64,000 bases of DNA from Saccharothrix sp. S26 (lineage in GTDB: Bacteria > Actinomycetota > Actinomycetes > Mycobacteriales > Pseudonocardiaceae): contig NZ_JAJUWT010000005.1 in NCBI RefSeq assembly GCF_021390395.1, positions 310,001-374,000 on the forward strand, given 5' to 3'. Shown one piece after another: positions 15,032 to 36,391 of this stretch (the first letter of the stretch is position 1; each line of letters begins with the position of its first letter). Position numbers and translations under genes: made by a program. The notes below the pieces were generated by a model, which ran no database searches, had not been told where the DNA came from, and saw nothing but the letters and a program-made list of their open reading frames with translations.

Positions 15032-15604
15032 ATGCTCGTACGAAAGGCCGTTGGCGTCCTCGTCGGCGTGCTGGGCCTGATGCTGCCGCTGGTCGCGGTG
15101 TCCGCGCCCGCCGCGTCGGCGCAGTCCCAGGCCCTGGTGCGCACCCTGTACTACGACGTGAGCCAGGCCCAGGAGTTCACCGCGGACTGGGATCGCGCCG
15201 CGACGAACTGGAACAACTCGGTGTCCAACGTCAAGCTGGCCCGCCGGACCTCGACCTCCGGCGTCAACATCCGCATCCTCGCGGACGACGGCTGGCCCCG
15301 GGCCTACGTGACGTCGCTGGGCAACGGCACCGTCTACATGGGACGCCAGGCCGTGCAGCAGGGCTACTTCCGGCCGCGGATCTCGACCCACGAGATCGGG
15401 CACATCCTCGGCCTGCCGGACCGGCGGACCGGCCTGTGCACCGACCTGATGTCGGGTTCCAGCGCGCCCGTGTCGTGCCGCAACGAGCTGCCGAACGCCG
15501 CCGAGCGCGCCGAGGTCGACCGCCGCTTCGCCGGTTCCCTGGCCGTGGCGGACGTGCGCGCGGCCGGTTACACCGGCAGCAGCACGGAGTGCTACGTCTA
15601 CTGA
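15032..15604 (+). CDS. secreted snapalysin-like zinc metalloprotease (M7)
   Basis: A 190-aa pre-protein with a signal peptide of about 30 residues (LVRK, a hydrophobic core, cleavage after 'APAASA'). The active-site motif 'HEIGHILGLPD' (120-130) gives the snapalysin HExxHxxGxxD zinc ligands. The mature part 'VRTLYYDVSQAQEFTADWDR' and 'ATNWNNSVSNVKL' is typical of small neutral proteases. Cysteines in 'GLCTDLMS', 'VSCRNELP' and 'TECYVY' may form disulfides. AAGGAGA (15020-15026) precedes the ATG. The LysR regulator commonly divergent from snapalysin genes is missing here. It degrades external protein for nutrition. Confidence 0.9.
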   Translation: MLVRKAVGVLVGVLGLMLPLVAVSAPAASAQSQALVRTLYYDVSQAQEFTADWDRAATNWNNSVSNVKLARRTSTSGVNIRILADDGWPRAYVTSLGNGTVYMGRQAVQQGYFRPRISTHEIGHILGLPDRRTGLCTDLMSGSSAPVSCRNELPNAAERAEVDRRFAGSLAVADVRAAGYTGSSTECYVY

Positions 15605-15612
15605 CGCGCGTG

Positions 15613-15650
15613 CCGGTGCCTCGTGGGGCCCGCCCTCCACGAGGCACCGG
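15613..15650 (+). terminator. hairpin terminator after the snapalysin gene
   Basis: CCGGTGCCTCGTGG (15613-15626) and CCACGAGGCACCGG (15637-15650) form a perfect 14-bp stem with a 10-base loop, 9 bases after the stop codon. No U-tract follows, as is common for actinobacterial terminators. Confidence 0.8.
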
Positions 15651-15682
15651 AACTCCGCCGCTCCCCCACCCGTTGCGGTGAC

Positions 15683-16081
15683 GTGGACGCGGTGGAGACG
15701 GTGTTGGCGTGGAGCATCCCCGGCGGGACGCTGTCGGTGGTCGGTGTCGCGGTGTACGAACTGCTGCGCCAACGCCGCCGAAAGCGCAAGGGCACCCCGC
15801 TGGCCACCACGACGGTCAACGAGATCACCGCGATGTTCTACGGCTCCAAGCGCAGGGAGCTGGACTACCGCGACTCGGTGGCCGTCATGCGCGAGGAGGA
15901 CACCCAAAGCGCCCCACCGCTGCGCTTGGACCTGGACGAGGGCGTGGTGCGGCTACCCCGGTCCGATGATGCCCGCCTGGACCACGCCACCCGCGGTCCC
16001 GGCCACGACGTTCACGGTGACCGGCGGCGCGGCCGTGCGCAGGGCGCGCCACAGCAGGACGAGCAGGACCGCCTGCCCTGA
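15683..16081 (+). CDS. DUF6191-like small protein with an N-terminal membrane segment
   Basis: The first ~95 residues look like DUF6191 proteins: a hydrophobic segment 'TVLAWSIPGGTLSVVGVAVY', a basic run 'RQRRRKRKG', then 'NEITAMFYGSKRRELDYRDS' and 'LRLDLDEGVVRLPR', where family members normally end. The frame then runs on for ~38 residues of low coding quality, through the opposite-strand gene, to a stop at 16081. This suggests a lost stop or a read-through tail. Start is GTG 15683 or 15692; no strong ribosome site. Function unknown. Confidence 0.5.
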   Translation: MDAVETVLAWSIPGGTLSVVGVAVYELLRQRRRKRKGTPLATTTVNEITAMFYGSKRRELDYRDSVAVMREEDTQSAPPLRLDLDEGVVRLPRSDDARLDHATRGPGHDVHGDRRRGRAQGAPQQDEQDRLP

Positions 16082-16138
16082 GAGGATGGCGCACCCGGCG
16101 AACCCCAGGATTGCGGTGATCGACAGCGCGTTCGTCAC
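15953..16138 (-). CDS. 61-aa single-pass membrane protein with Gly-rich 'VVQAG' tail
   Basis: A short protein: one transmembrane helix ('ITAILGFAGCAILSGQAVLL' region), a basic turn 'WRALR', then 'VNVVAGTAGGVVQAGIIGPG'. Tails with GG..VVQAG repeats recur in actinobacterial proteins that neighbour NTPase/conflict genes, as far as I recall; their role is not established. The GTG at 16138 is preceded by GGAAAGGGGACGAC, a good ribosome site. It is divergent from the NACHT gene across 121 bp, so a shared control region and a joint function are plausible. It overlaps the 3' part of the DUF6191-like frame by 129 bases. Confidence 0.6.
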   Translation of the reverse strand: MTNALSITAILGFAGCAILSGQAVLLVLLWRALRTAAPPVTVNVVAGTAGGVVQAGIIGPG

Positions 16139-16259
16139 GTCGTCCCCTTTCCACCCGTCCGGTGATCTCGGTTGCCGCTAGCGTGGGGCGACCGGCGGGC
16201 GTCCCGACAGCGGAGGGACGTTTCCGGGACACCGCAGGGGACACGCCGAGGGGTGACGA

Positions 16260-19200
16260 GTGGAGCCGTCAGCGCCGGAACGCGCCTTCGCCGCGGAGGT
16301 CGAGCGACACCGAGCCGCCGCCCGCGTCACGCAGGACTGGGTCGCGCAGCGCGTGGGCTTGTCCCGCGCCAAGGTCTCCGAGGTGTGCGGCGGTCGTTAC
16401 CTGCCGAGCCGACAGGTCCTGGACGCGCTGGTCGTCGCGCTGGCCATGGACCGCGAACGGGCGGTGCGGCTGTGGAAGGCCGCGTGGGAGGCACGCGAGC
16501 GGCGGCGCAGGGCCGAGAGGGCGAACCGCCAGGACGCTCCCGACGACTGGTCCTCGTTGCCGGTCCTGCCCGACGAGGTGCGGTCGCTGCTCCGCGCGCA
16601 GGAAGTGGCGGCCCGCGACCTGCCGTACCGGTTGCCCGGCGCGCGGACGCCGTCGTTGGACACCGTGTACGTGCGGCAAGAGCTGGGGACCGGCACCGAG
16701 GACGCGCACGACGAGCAGCCCCGCACGGAACCGGAGCTGGACGAACGCGGCCTGCTGCGCGAACGGGCGGCGCCCAAGCCGCGCCTGACCGTCCGGCCGC
16801 CCGCGCGCACGGTGCGGCAGGCGTTGGACGACGACGAGCACGTCCTCGTCACCGGCGGCCCGGGACAGGGCAAGTCGACGCTGTCGCTGCGCCTGGCGGG
16901 CGAGATCGCCGCGCGGTGGTCCGGCCGCGACGGGTCGCCGCCGCTGGCCGAGCCGGTGGTGCCGTTGCGGCTGACGGCCCGCGAACTGGCCAAGCGCCTC
17001 GACCTGCCGTTCCCGAAGGCGCTGGTGGAGAGCATCGCCGCGGACTACGGCTCGCTGCTGTGGTCCGAGGTCGATCCGACGCGGGTGGCCGAACGCGTGG
17101 CCGGCTGTCGGTGGCTGCTGTTGGTCGACGGCTTGGACGAGGTGGCCGACCCGGTCGGGCAGAGCCGTCTGCTGCACGTGCTGGAGGGGTGCGCGGCGCC
17201 GGGTTCGCCGTACCGCGTCGTGGTGACCACCCGGCCGATCGAAGGCTCGATCCTCGCCCCGCTCCAGCGCGCGTCCGCCGCGCGGTACGAGCTGCAACCG
17301 TTCGACGAGAGGGCGCTGCGCCGCTTCGCGGACAACTGGTTCGACGGCAGCCCCGGGCGGGCCGATCGGTTCCTCCGCCAACTCCGGGCAGCGCACCTGG
17401 ACGAACTGGCCCGCGTCCCCCTGCTGGTGACCATCGCCGCGATCATCTTCGAGCGGTTCGGCGACCGCCCGTTGCCGGACAACCAGTACGAGCTCTACGA
17501 GGCATACCTGGGCTACCTGCTCACGGCCCACCCGACCGCCCCCGGCCCGTTCGACCACCTGCGCGACGACCTGCTGCAACACCTGGGCCGGGTCCGCCTC
17601 GAGAGTGACACCTCCCTCGTCACGGCCGCCCGCACGTGGGTCGCCGAGCGCCTGCCCGTGCGGGTCGGGTGGACCGAGGAGTTGACGACGTTCCTCACCG
17701 CGGTGGGCCCGCTGGTCCAGCGCGGCGACGACCTGCGCTTCCTGCACCACAGCTTCGCCGAGCACCTGGCCGCCACCGCCAGGGCCCGCGAACTGCCCGC
17801 CTCCTTCACCGCCGGGCACCACGACTTCACGTCCTTGCTGCACACCGCGTCACAGGGCGAGCCGGGCCGTCATGCGCGCGCGGTGCTGCTCCACTACACG
17901 CGTCTTCGCCCTGACCAGGCCGACCACGTGCTGCGGTCGTTGCACGGGGGCGGCGCGAGCCACCACGTCCTGGCCGCGAAGCTCCTCGCCCAGCACCTGC
18001 CGGCCGGCCCCGAGGTCGTCGACGACTTCCTGGCCACCGCCCGGGCGTGGGCGATGACCACGGACTACCTGGGCGCGGAGGTGCTGCGCCACGCGAGCCG
18101 TGCCGCCCACCACCCGGCGCTCGTGTCGTGGCTGCTCGACCTGATGCGCGACGACCGCGCGCCGTGGGAGTCCCGGGTCGAGGCGGCGACCGCTCTGGCC
18201 ACCCGCCTGCGCACCGCCCACACGCCGGAAGCGGTCGCGCTCCTCTGCGCGGTCGCCGACGACCCGTCCACCGCGGTCCCCGACCGCCTCGCCGCCGCCG
18301 AGGCGCTGTCGCAGTGCGGGGCCTCCGAACGTAACGCGGCCGAACGCGGCTTGCGGGCCGTGCTCGCCGACCCCCATGCCGAGATGTCGGACTGCCGCAC
18401 CGCCGCCGTGGTGCTCGCGAGCCTCAGCGTCGAGGGACGCGAAGGCGCCACGAAGGCATTGCTGGACCTCCTCGACGACCCGCTCATGCCGAACGACGAC
18501 CTGGTCGAGATAGCGACCGGCTTGGTGGAGATCGGCGTCGAGTTCCACGACAGGTGCGCCGAGGTCTTCCTGTCGGTGTTGCGCGATCCGGTCGGCTCGA
18601 TGACCGGCCGCCGTGACGCCGCAATCGCCCTCGCCTCACTGGGAGCCCACCACCTGGACCAGGCCGCCACCGCACTGGTGGAACTGGTCGGGCAGCGGTG
18701 GCGCCACCGCGTCGAGCGTGCCAACGCGGCGAAGACCCTCGCCGAGTTGGGGCCGGAACACCGGGCCACTGCCGCAGCTCACTTGCAGGACATGATGGCG
18801 GAGCACCAGCCGGAGCACTCCGATCGGCGCACCATCCTGGAGGCGTTGATCGATCTCGGCGGATGCAGCCCGCACGCGGCGGCGGTCCACCTGCGCAAGA
18901 CGATCGACGATCACCAGGCGGATGTGAACGCGGTCTACTGGGCCGTTCGAACGCTCGCCGACTTCGGACCGGAGTACCACGACGAGGCGGCACGTCACTT
19001 GCTGCGTATCGCCGACGACCCGTTGGTGACCGGATTCGAGCGAGAAGCAGCTCTCGGTCGGTTGGGCGAGTTCGGCGAACCGCATCGGACCAACGCCATC
19101 AACCGGTTGCGCCATGATCTCACCGATCCGGGCACTGATCCGGGTCGGCGGTGCGACGCAGGTCGCGAATTGAGCCGCCTTGGGCCGGAGTTCCACGGCG

Positions 19201-21593
19201 AGGTGGTGGAGAACCTCCTCGACATCCTCTCGCACGTGCTCCGTCCCTATGATGCCTCCAGGGCTTGGCAATTACTCGCTTCTCTTGACACCCGGTACAA
19301 GGAGGCCGCGGCCCGAGCACAATTCGAGCTGCTCACCCCCGCGACTGAAGAAGACGCCTACCTGAGTTCTTACTTCAGTCCCGTGCCGATCAAGGCTGAG
19401 GACTCCGACCAAGCCGCTGAGACGCTGTTGCGCGCCCTCTCCGACACGACACTCTCTTGGATGGTCAGACACCAGGCGTGTACCAGCCTCATCAGGCTGC
19501 ATCGCAGATTCCACCAGCCCTTGTTGGGGGTCTTCTTAGAGCTGTGGGAAACGGACAGGCTGTTGTCAAGCGCGCGCTACTTCACACGAACGGCCCCGCA
19601 GGTGCGGGCCCGGTTGGCGAAGCACATCCAGGAAGTCATCGGAGCAACCACTGACGCAGAGGTCGTCATCTCGGGAGCGGAGGCGCTGGCCGCACTCGGC
19701 CACCACGACGACTCGACGGCGTCGCTCGTGCGCGGTGTCGTGCTCGACCACGTCGTCGCACCGACCACGCGCTTCAAAGCTGCGACCTCGCTGGCCCTCC
19801 TCGACCCCCACCGCATCGCCGAGATGATCGACTTCGCCGCCGACACCATGCTTCACCCGTCGCCGTGGAGCTGGAAGTTCACGATGTCCCAACTCGCGCG
19901 CCTGGGCGGCGACATCACCGCACACGTGGCCACGCAGGTGGACCGGGATGTCGACTGCGACATGAAGCGGGAAGCCGCGGCGCTGGTGATGGAATTGCGC
20001 GGGGAGCCCGACCACGAGGCGGTGTCCGCGCTCCGGCAACTGGCGGACGATGCGCACCTGGCTTCCGACAAGCGCGGTGATGCCTTCATGACCTTGGCGC
20101 GGTTCGAGCCGACCGCAACGGACGCCGTCAACCACCTCGAGTCGGTGGTGAACGACGAGGACGCCTCCACGGACGAACGTGGCGGAGCCGCCTACGACTT
20201 GGTCCGACTCGATCGGTCCCACTGGCACAGGTGCGTCGTGGTGCTGCAGCGGATGCTCGTCGATCCGATGGTCACGCTGGAGGAGCATGTCGGGCTGGTC
20301 CAGCGGCTCAGCCGCCTCAACGCCCTCCGCCAAGCTGAGATCAACAAGCTCAACTTCGCGGTCGTCCACCACCCGAGCGCCTCCACGACCACCCGGCGTG
20401 ACGCCCTCAACCGTGTCGCCGACCGGACGAGAGATGCCATTTTCGAGGAACTGGTGACGGACAGGGCGACACCGGTCGGGGTGCGCCTGCCGCGCTACCC
20501 GAGTCCGGCGTTGACCGATGTGGTGACCACGGCCGCGCGTGACGTGATGACCGCGATCGAGTCGACACGCGCCGACCGGGTCGATGCGGCGGTCGCACTG
20601 GTCGACGCATCGCACCAGGTCGTACCGGAAGCCCTCGGCACGTTGACCCACCTGGCGTCGGACTCCAGCCTCCGGTTCCGCGCCTGGCGGGCCTTGGCCG
20701 ACTGCGGCACGCCCTACCGACGTGAAGCGGTGGCCAGGGCCCTCGACGTGGTCGGGGACGAGGCGGAATCCCTGCACGCCCGGTTCAGGGCCGCAAACCT
20801 GATCATCGGTCTGCTGCGGCTCCCGCCTGCCGGGGTAGTGGACTTCCTGCGCCGGGTGGCCTCCGACGAACGGACCTCGTCGTGGCGGCGGCTCGAGTCG
20901 CTGTTCCGGCTGCGCCACGTGGACGGGTTGGACGGTGTCCGGGCGATGCGCGACGACGAGCGCGTGTCCCCTGTCGTCCGACGGCTCGCCGCGACGAAGC
21001 TGGTGGACTACCGGCCGGAAGACCGCGCCACGGGAGCCGAACTGCTCCGGAAGATCGCGGCCGACACTTCGCAACGACCGGCGTTGCGGTGTGCGGCGGC
21101 ATCGGACCTGGTGCGGTTCGGCGCACCAGGTCGTGCTCACGCGGCCGAGATCGCCCACGCGATGGCCGTGGACACCGCGCTGTCGCCGACCTGCCGAGTT
21201 CGAGCGGCCGAGATCCTGGAGAAGGCGGCTCGGAGCAGGCGACGAGAAGCGTTGGCGATCCTCGGTGAGCTGAGCGCCGCGGCGGACCCGCGGCACCGGC
21301 TGCGTGCGTTGGAGGCCGTCGCGGCCATCACGCCGTTGACGGCCACCCACCCGCTCCGCGCGATGACGCGGGATCGCGACCTCCCGCCGGTCGTGCGCCT
21401 GCGCAGTGCCGAGGCACTGGTGGCCAACCACCGGGAGCACCGCGAACCCGCCGTCATCGCGGCACGTGAGGTGGCGTTCGACGAGCGCCTGCCGAAGCAC
21501 GTCCGCGTGCGCGCCGCGCGGAACCTCGCCCGGTGGAGCGAGGTGTTCCGCGACGTCGCCCGACAGCTGCTGCACGCCCTGCTCGAACGTTGA
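16260..21593 (+). CDS. HTH-NACHT NTPase with very long HEAT-like repeat region
   Basis: A 1,777-aa STAND-type protein. Residues ~10-72 are an XRE-like helix-turn-helix ('VTQDWVAQRVGLSRAKVSEV'). Residues ~185-480 are a NACHT NTPase: Walker A 'VTGGPGQGKSTLSLRL' (197-212), Walker B 'LLLVDGLDEV' (286-295), sensor-like 'VVVTTRP' (319-325), then the winged-helix part with 'PLLVTIAAIIFERFG' and 'FLHHSFAEHLAA'. From ~560 to the end are some 25-30 HEAT-like helical repeats ('AATALATRLRTAHTPEAVAL', 'EAAARHLLRIADDPLVTGF' and so on), likely a sensor scaffold. Such proteins act as NTP-driven switches, and many bacterial NACHT proteins are anti-phage; no toxic effector domain is visible. The middle third (about 18.9-20.4 kb) is less GC-biased than its flanks. 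Confidence 0.85.
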   Translation: MEPSAPERAFAAEVERHRAAARVTQDWVAQRVGLSRAKVSEVCGGRYLPSRQVLDALVVALAMDRERAVRLWKAAWEARERRRRAERANRQDAPDDWSSLPVLPDEVRSLLRAQEVAARDLPYRLPGARTPSLDTVYVRQELGTGTEDAHDEQPRTEPELDERGLLRERAAPKPRLTVRPPARTVRQALDDDEHVLVTGGPGQGKSTLSLRLAGEIAARWSGRDGSPPLAEPVVPLRLTARELAKRLDLPFPKALVESIAADYGSLLWSEVDPTRVAERVAGCRWLLLVDGLDEVADPVGQSRLLHVLEGCAAPGSPYRVVVTTRPIEGSILAPLQRASAARYELQPFDERALRRFADNWFDGSPGRADRFLRQLRAAHLDELARVPLLVTIAAIIFERFGDRPLPDNQYELYEAYLGYLLTAHPTAPGPFDHLRDDLLQHLGRVRLESDTSLVTAARTWVAERLPVRVGWTEELTTFLTAVGPLVQRGDDLRFLHHSFAEHLAATARARELPASFTAGHHDFTSLLHTASQGEPGRHARAVLLHYTRLRPDQADHVLRSLHGGGASHHVLAAKLLAQHLPAGPEVVDDFLATARAWAMTTDYLGAEVLRHASRAAHHPALVSWLLDLMRDDRAPWESRVEAATALATRLRTAHTPEAVALLCAVADDPSTAVPDRLAAAEALSQCGASERNAAERGLRAVLADPHAEMSDCRTAAVVLASLSVEGREGATKALLDLLDDPLMPNDDLVEIATGLVEIGVEFHDRCAEVFLSVLRDPVGSMTGRRDAAIALASLGAHHLDQAATALVELVGQRWRHRVERANAAKTLAELGPEHRATAAAHLQDMMAEHQPEHSDRRTILEALIDLGGCSPHAAAVHLRKTIDDHQADVNAVYWAVRTLADFGPEYHDEAARHLLRIADDPLVTGFEREAALGRLGEFGEPHRTNAINRLRHDLTDPGTDPGRRCDAGRELSRLGPEFHGEVVENLLDILSHVLRPYDASRAWQLLASLDTRYKEAAARAQFELLTPATEEDAYLSSYFSPVPIKAEDSDQAAETLLRALSDTTLSWMVRHQACTSLIRLHRRFHQPLLGVFLELWETDRLLSSARYFTRTAPQVRARLAKHIQEVIGATTDAEVVISGAEALAALGHHDDSTASLVRGVVLDHVVAPTTRFKAATSLALLDPHRIAEMIDFAADTMLHPSPWSWKFTMSQLARLGGDITAHVATQVDRDVDCDMKREAAALVMELRGEPDHEAVSALRQLADDAHLASDKRGDAFMTLARFEPTATDAVNHLESVVNDEDASTDERGGAAYDLVRLDRSHWHRCVVVLQRMLVDPMVTLEEHVGLVQRLSRLNALRQAEINKLNFAVVHHPSASTTTRRDALNRVADRTRDAIFEELVTDRATPVGVRLPRYPSPALTDVVTTAARDVMTAIESTRADRVDAAVALVDASHQVVPEALGTLTHLASDSSLRFRAWRALADCGTPYRREAVARALDVVGDEAESLHARFRAANLIIGLLRLPPAGVVDFLRRVASDERTSSWRRLESLFRLRHVDGLDGVRAMRDDERVSPVVRRLAATKLVDYRPEDRATGAELLRKIAADTSQRPALRCAAASDLVRFGAPGRAHAAEIAHAMAVDTALSPTCRVRAAEILEKAARSRRREALAILGELSAAADPRHRLRALEAVAAITPLTATHPLRAMTRDRDLPPVVRLRSAEALVANHREHREPAVIAAREVAFDERLPKHVRVRAARNLARWSEVFRDVARQLLHALLER

Positions 21594-21597
21594 GCGG

Positions 21598-21788
21598 TCA
21601 GCGCAGGGACAGCGGGCGCAGGTCGGTCCAGTGCTCCTCGACGTAGGCGACGCAGGCGTCGCGGGTGTCCGGGCCGAAGCGGGAGGTCCAGCCGGCCGGG
21701 ATGTCGGCGAACGACGGCCACAGCGAGTGCTGGCCCTCGTCGTTGACCAGGACGTGGAAGCGGCCTTCGGGGTCTTCGAACGGGTTGG

Positions 21789-21792
<4 letters not shown>
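21598..21792 (-). CDS. MbtH-like protein
   Basis: A 64-aa NRPS partner. It begins '[20 protein letters not shown]' and carries '[13 protein letters not shown]' and '[11 protein letters not shown]', with the conserved tryptophans of the family. MbtH proteins bind adenylation domains and support their folding and activity. The GTG at 21792 overlaps the NRPS stop by 4 bases (GTGA), so it is translated as the last gene of the siderophore operon. Its stop is only 4 bases from the convergent NACHT stop, with no terminator between. Confidence 0.96.
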
Positions 21793-35207
<13,415 letters not shown>

Positions 35208-35247
35208 GGTCAACCTTCCCGTTCCTTCCCGACTTCCCCGCACACAC

Positions 35248-35287
35248 ACCGCGGGTGGGGATGCGCGACGGCACCCCCACCCGCGGT
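35248..35287 (-). terminator. hairpin between receptor gene and NRPS (attenuator or partial terminator)
   Basis: ACCGCGGGTGGGG (35248-35260) and CCCCACCCGCGGT (35275-35287) form a perfect 13-bp stem with a 14-base loop. It sits 11 bases after the lipoprotein stop and 41 bases before the NRPS start. With no separate promoter evident, it may reduce read-through into the 13-kb NRPS gene. Confidence 0.7.
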
Positions 35288-35297
35288 GGACCGCCGA

Positions 35298-36308
35298 CTA
35301 GTTCTTGATCGCCTCGAGCAGCGGCACGACCTGCTCGATGCCGTAGGGCACGCTCAGGACCGTGTTGAACGACATGGCCGCGCCGATCGGCGGGTCCATG
35401 TAGGTGAGGAACAGGTCGCGCTTCTCGGTGACGACCTTCAGCCGCTGGTAGGCGGGCACGGACTTGACCCGCTCCCACGCGCTCTGGTCGAACATGAGCC
35501 ACACCAGGCGGTCGGCGTCGAGCAGGTCGAAGCGCTCCTCGCTGAACTCGGCCACGTTCATCTGGCCGGCGAGCTTGCCGATCTCGTCGACGAGGGTGAA
35601 GCCCAGCTCCTTCATGAAGATGGCCTTCGGGTCGGTCGGCGCGAACGCGGAGTACTGGCCGGGCTTGAAGCTGTCGGCCACCACCATCGTCTTGCCGGAC
35701 CACTCGGGGTGCGCGGCCTTGGCGTCGGCGAACCGCTTGGCCACGCCGTCGATCAGCGCCTGCGCCTCCTTCTCCTTGCCCAGCGCCTTGCCGATGTGCA
35801 GGGTCTGGTCCTGCCAGGGCGCGGCGTAGTCGGGGAACGCCTTGGGCTGCGCGACCACGGGCGCGATCTTGGACAGCGTGTCGTACTGCTCCTGCTTCAT
35901 GCCGGAGTAGACCGCGAGGATCAGGTCGGGCTTGAGCGCGGCGACCTTCTCCAGGTTGTACTCGTCGCGCTCGCCGACGATCTCCGGCTGGGTGTCGCCC
36001 CAGAGTTCCTTGGTCCACGGCCAGTTGCCGAACGGCCGCTCCTTGAACCAGTCCACGACGCCGACCGGCTTGACGCCCAGGGCCAGCACCGGCTCCTGGT
36101 CGGACAGGCCGAGCGTGACGACCTTCTTCGGCTCGCTCTTGATCTCGGTGGTGCCGTACTTGTGCTCGACCGAGACGGGGAACGCGCCGGTGGAGGCCGG
36201 GTTGGTCGGGCTCGTCCCGCCGGAGCCGGCGTTGCCGCCGCCCCCGCAGGCGGCCAGCGCCAGCGCCGCGGCCGAGACGACCGCGACCAGCTTGAACTTC
36301 GTGGACAT
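35298..36308 (-). CDS. ferri-siderophore ABC transporter substrate-binding lipoprotein
   Basis: A 336-aa periplasmic-binding-protein-fold lipoprotein (FepB/FhuD type). The signal peptide ends in the lipobox 'LALAAC', so Cys20 is lipidated and the protein is anchored outside the membrane. 'KKVVTLGLSDQEPVLALGVK' and 'EYNLEKVAALKPDLILAVYS' are typical of the family. GAAAGGG precedes the ATG, and an iron box lies 49-67 bases upstream, so it is induced by iron starvation. It is the first gene of the receptor-NRPS-mbtH transcript. No FepD/FepG-type permease is in the window, so its membrane partner is either elsewhere or the neighbouring ABC pair. Confidence 0.92.
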   Translation of the reverse strand: MSTKFKLVAVVSAAALALAACGGGGNAGSGGTSPTNPASTGAFPVSVEHKYGTTEIKSEPKKVVTLGLSDQEPVLALGVKPVGVVDWFKERPFGNWPWTKELWGDTQPEIVGERDEYNLEKVAALKPDLILAVYSGMKQEQYDTLSKIAPVVAQPKAFPDYAAPWQDQTLHIGKALGKEKEAQALIDGVAKRFADAKAAHPEWSGKTMVVADSFKPGQYSAFAPTDPKAIFMKELGFTLVDEIGKLAGQMNVAEFSEERFDLLDADRLVWLMFDQSAWERVKSVPAYQRLKVVTEKRDLFLTYMDPPIGAAMSFNTVLSVPYGIEQVVPLLEAIKN

Positions 36309-36356
36309 CAGGGTTTCCCTTTCAGCAGGCGCGGCGGCGCGCGCCGTGACACCAGG

Positions 36357-36375
36357 TTAGGTTTGCATAACCTAA
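36357..36375 (-). promoter_or_regulatory. iron box (DmdR/IdeR site) for receptor-NRPS-mbtH operon
   Basis: TTAGGTTTGCATAACCTAA matches the actinobacterial consensus TTAGGTTAGGCTAACCTAA at 16 of 19 positions and has symmetric TTAGGTT/AACCTAA arms apart from one base. It lies in the 83-bp gap upstream of the lipoprotein gene. DmdR/IdeR with iron would repress from here. Confidence 0.85.
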
Positions 36376-36391
36376 CAAACTGCGAGGAGTT

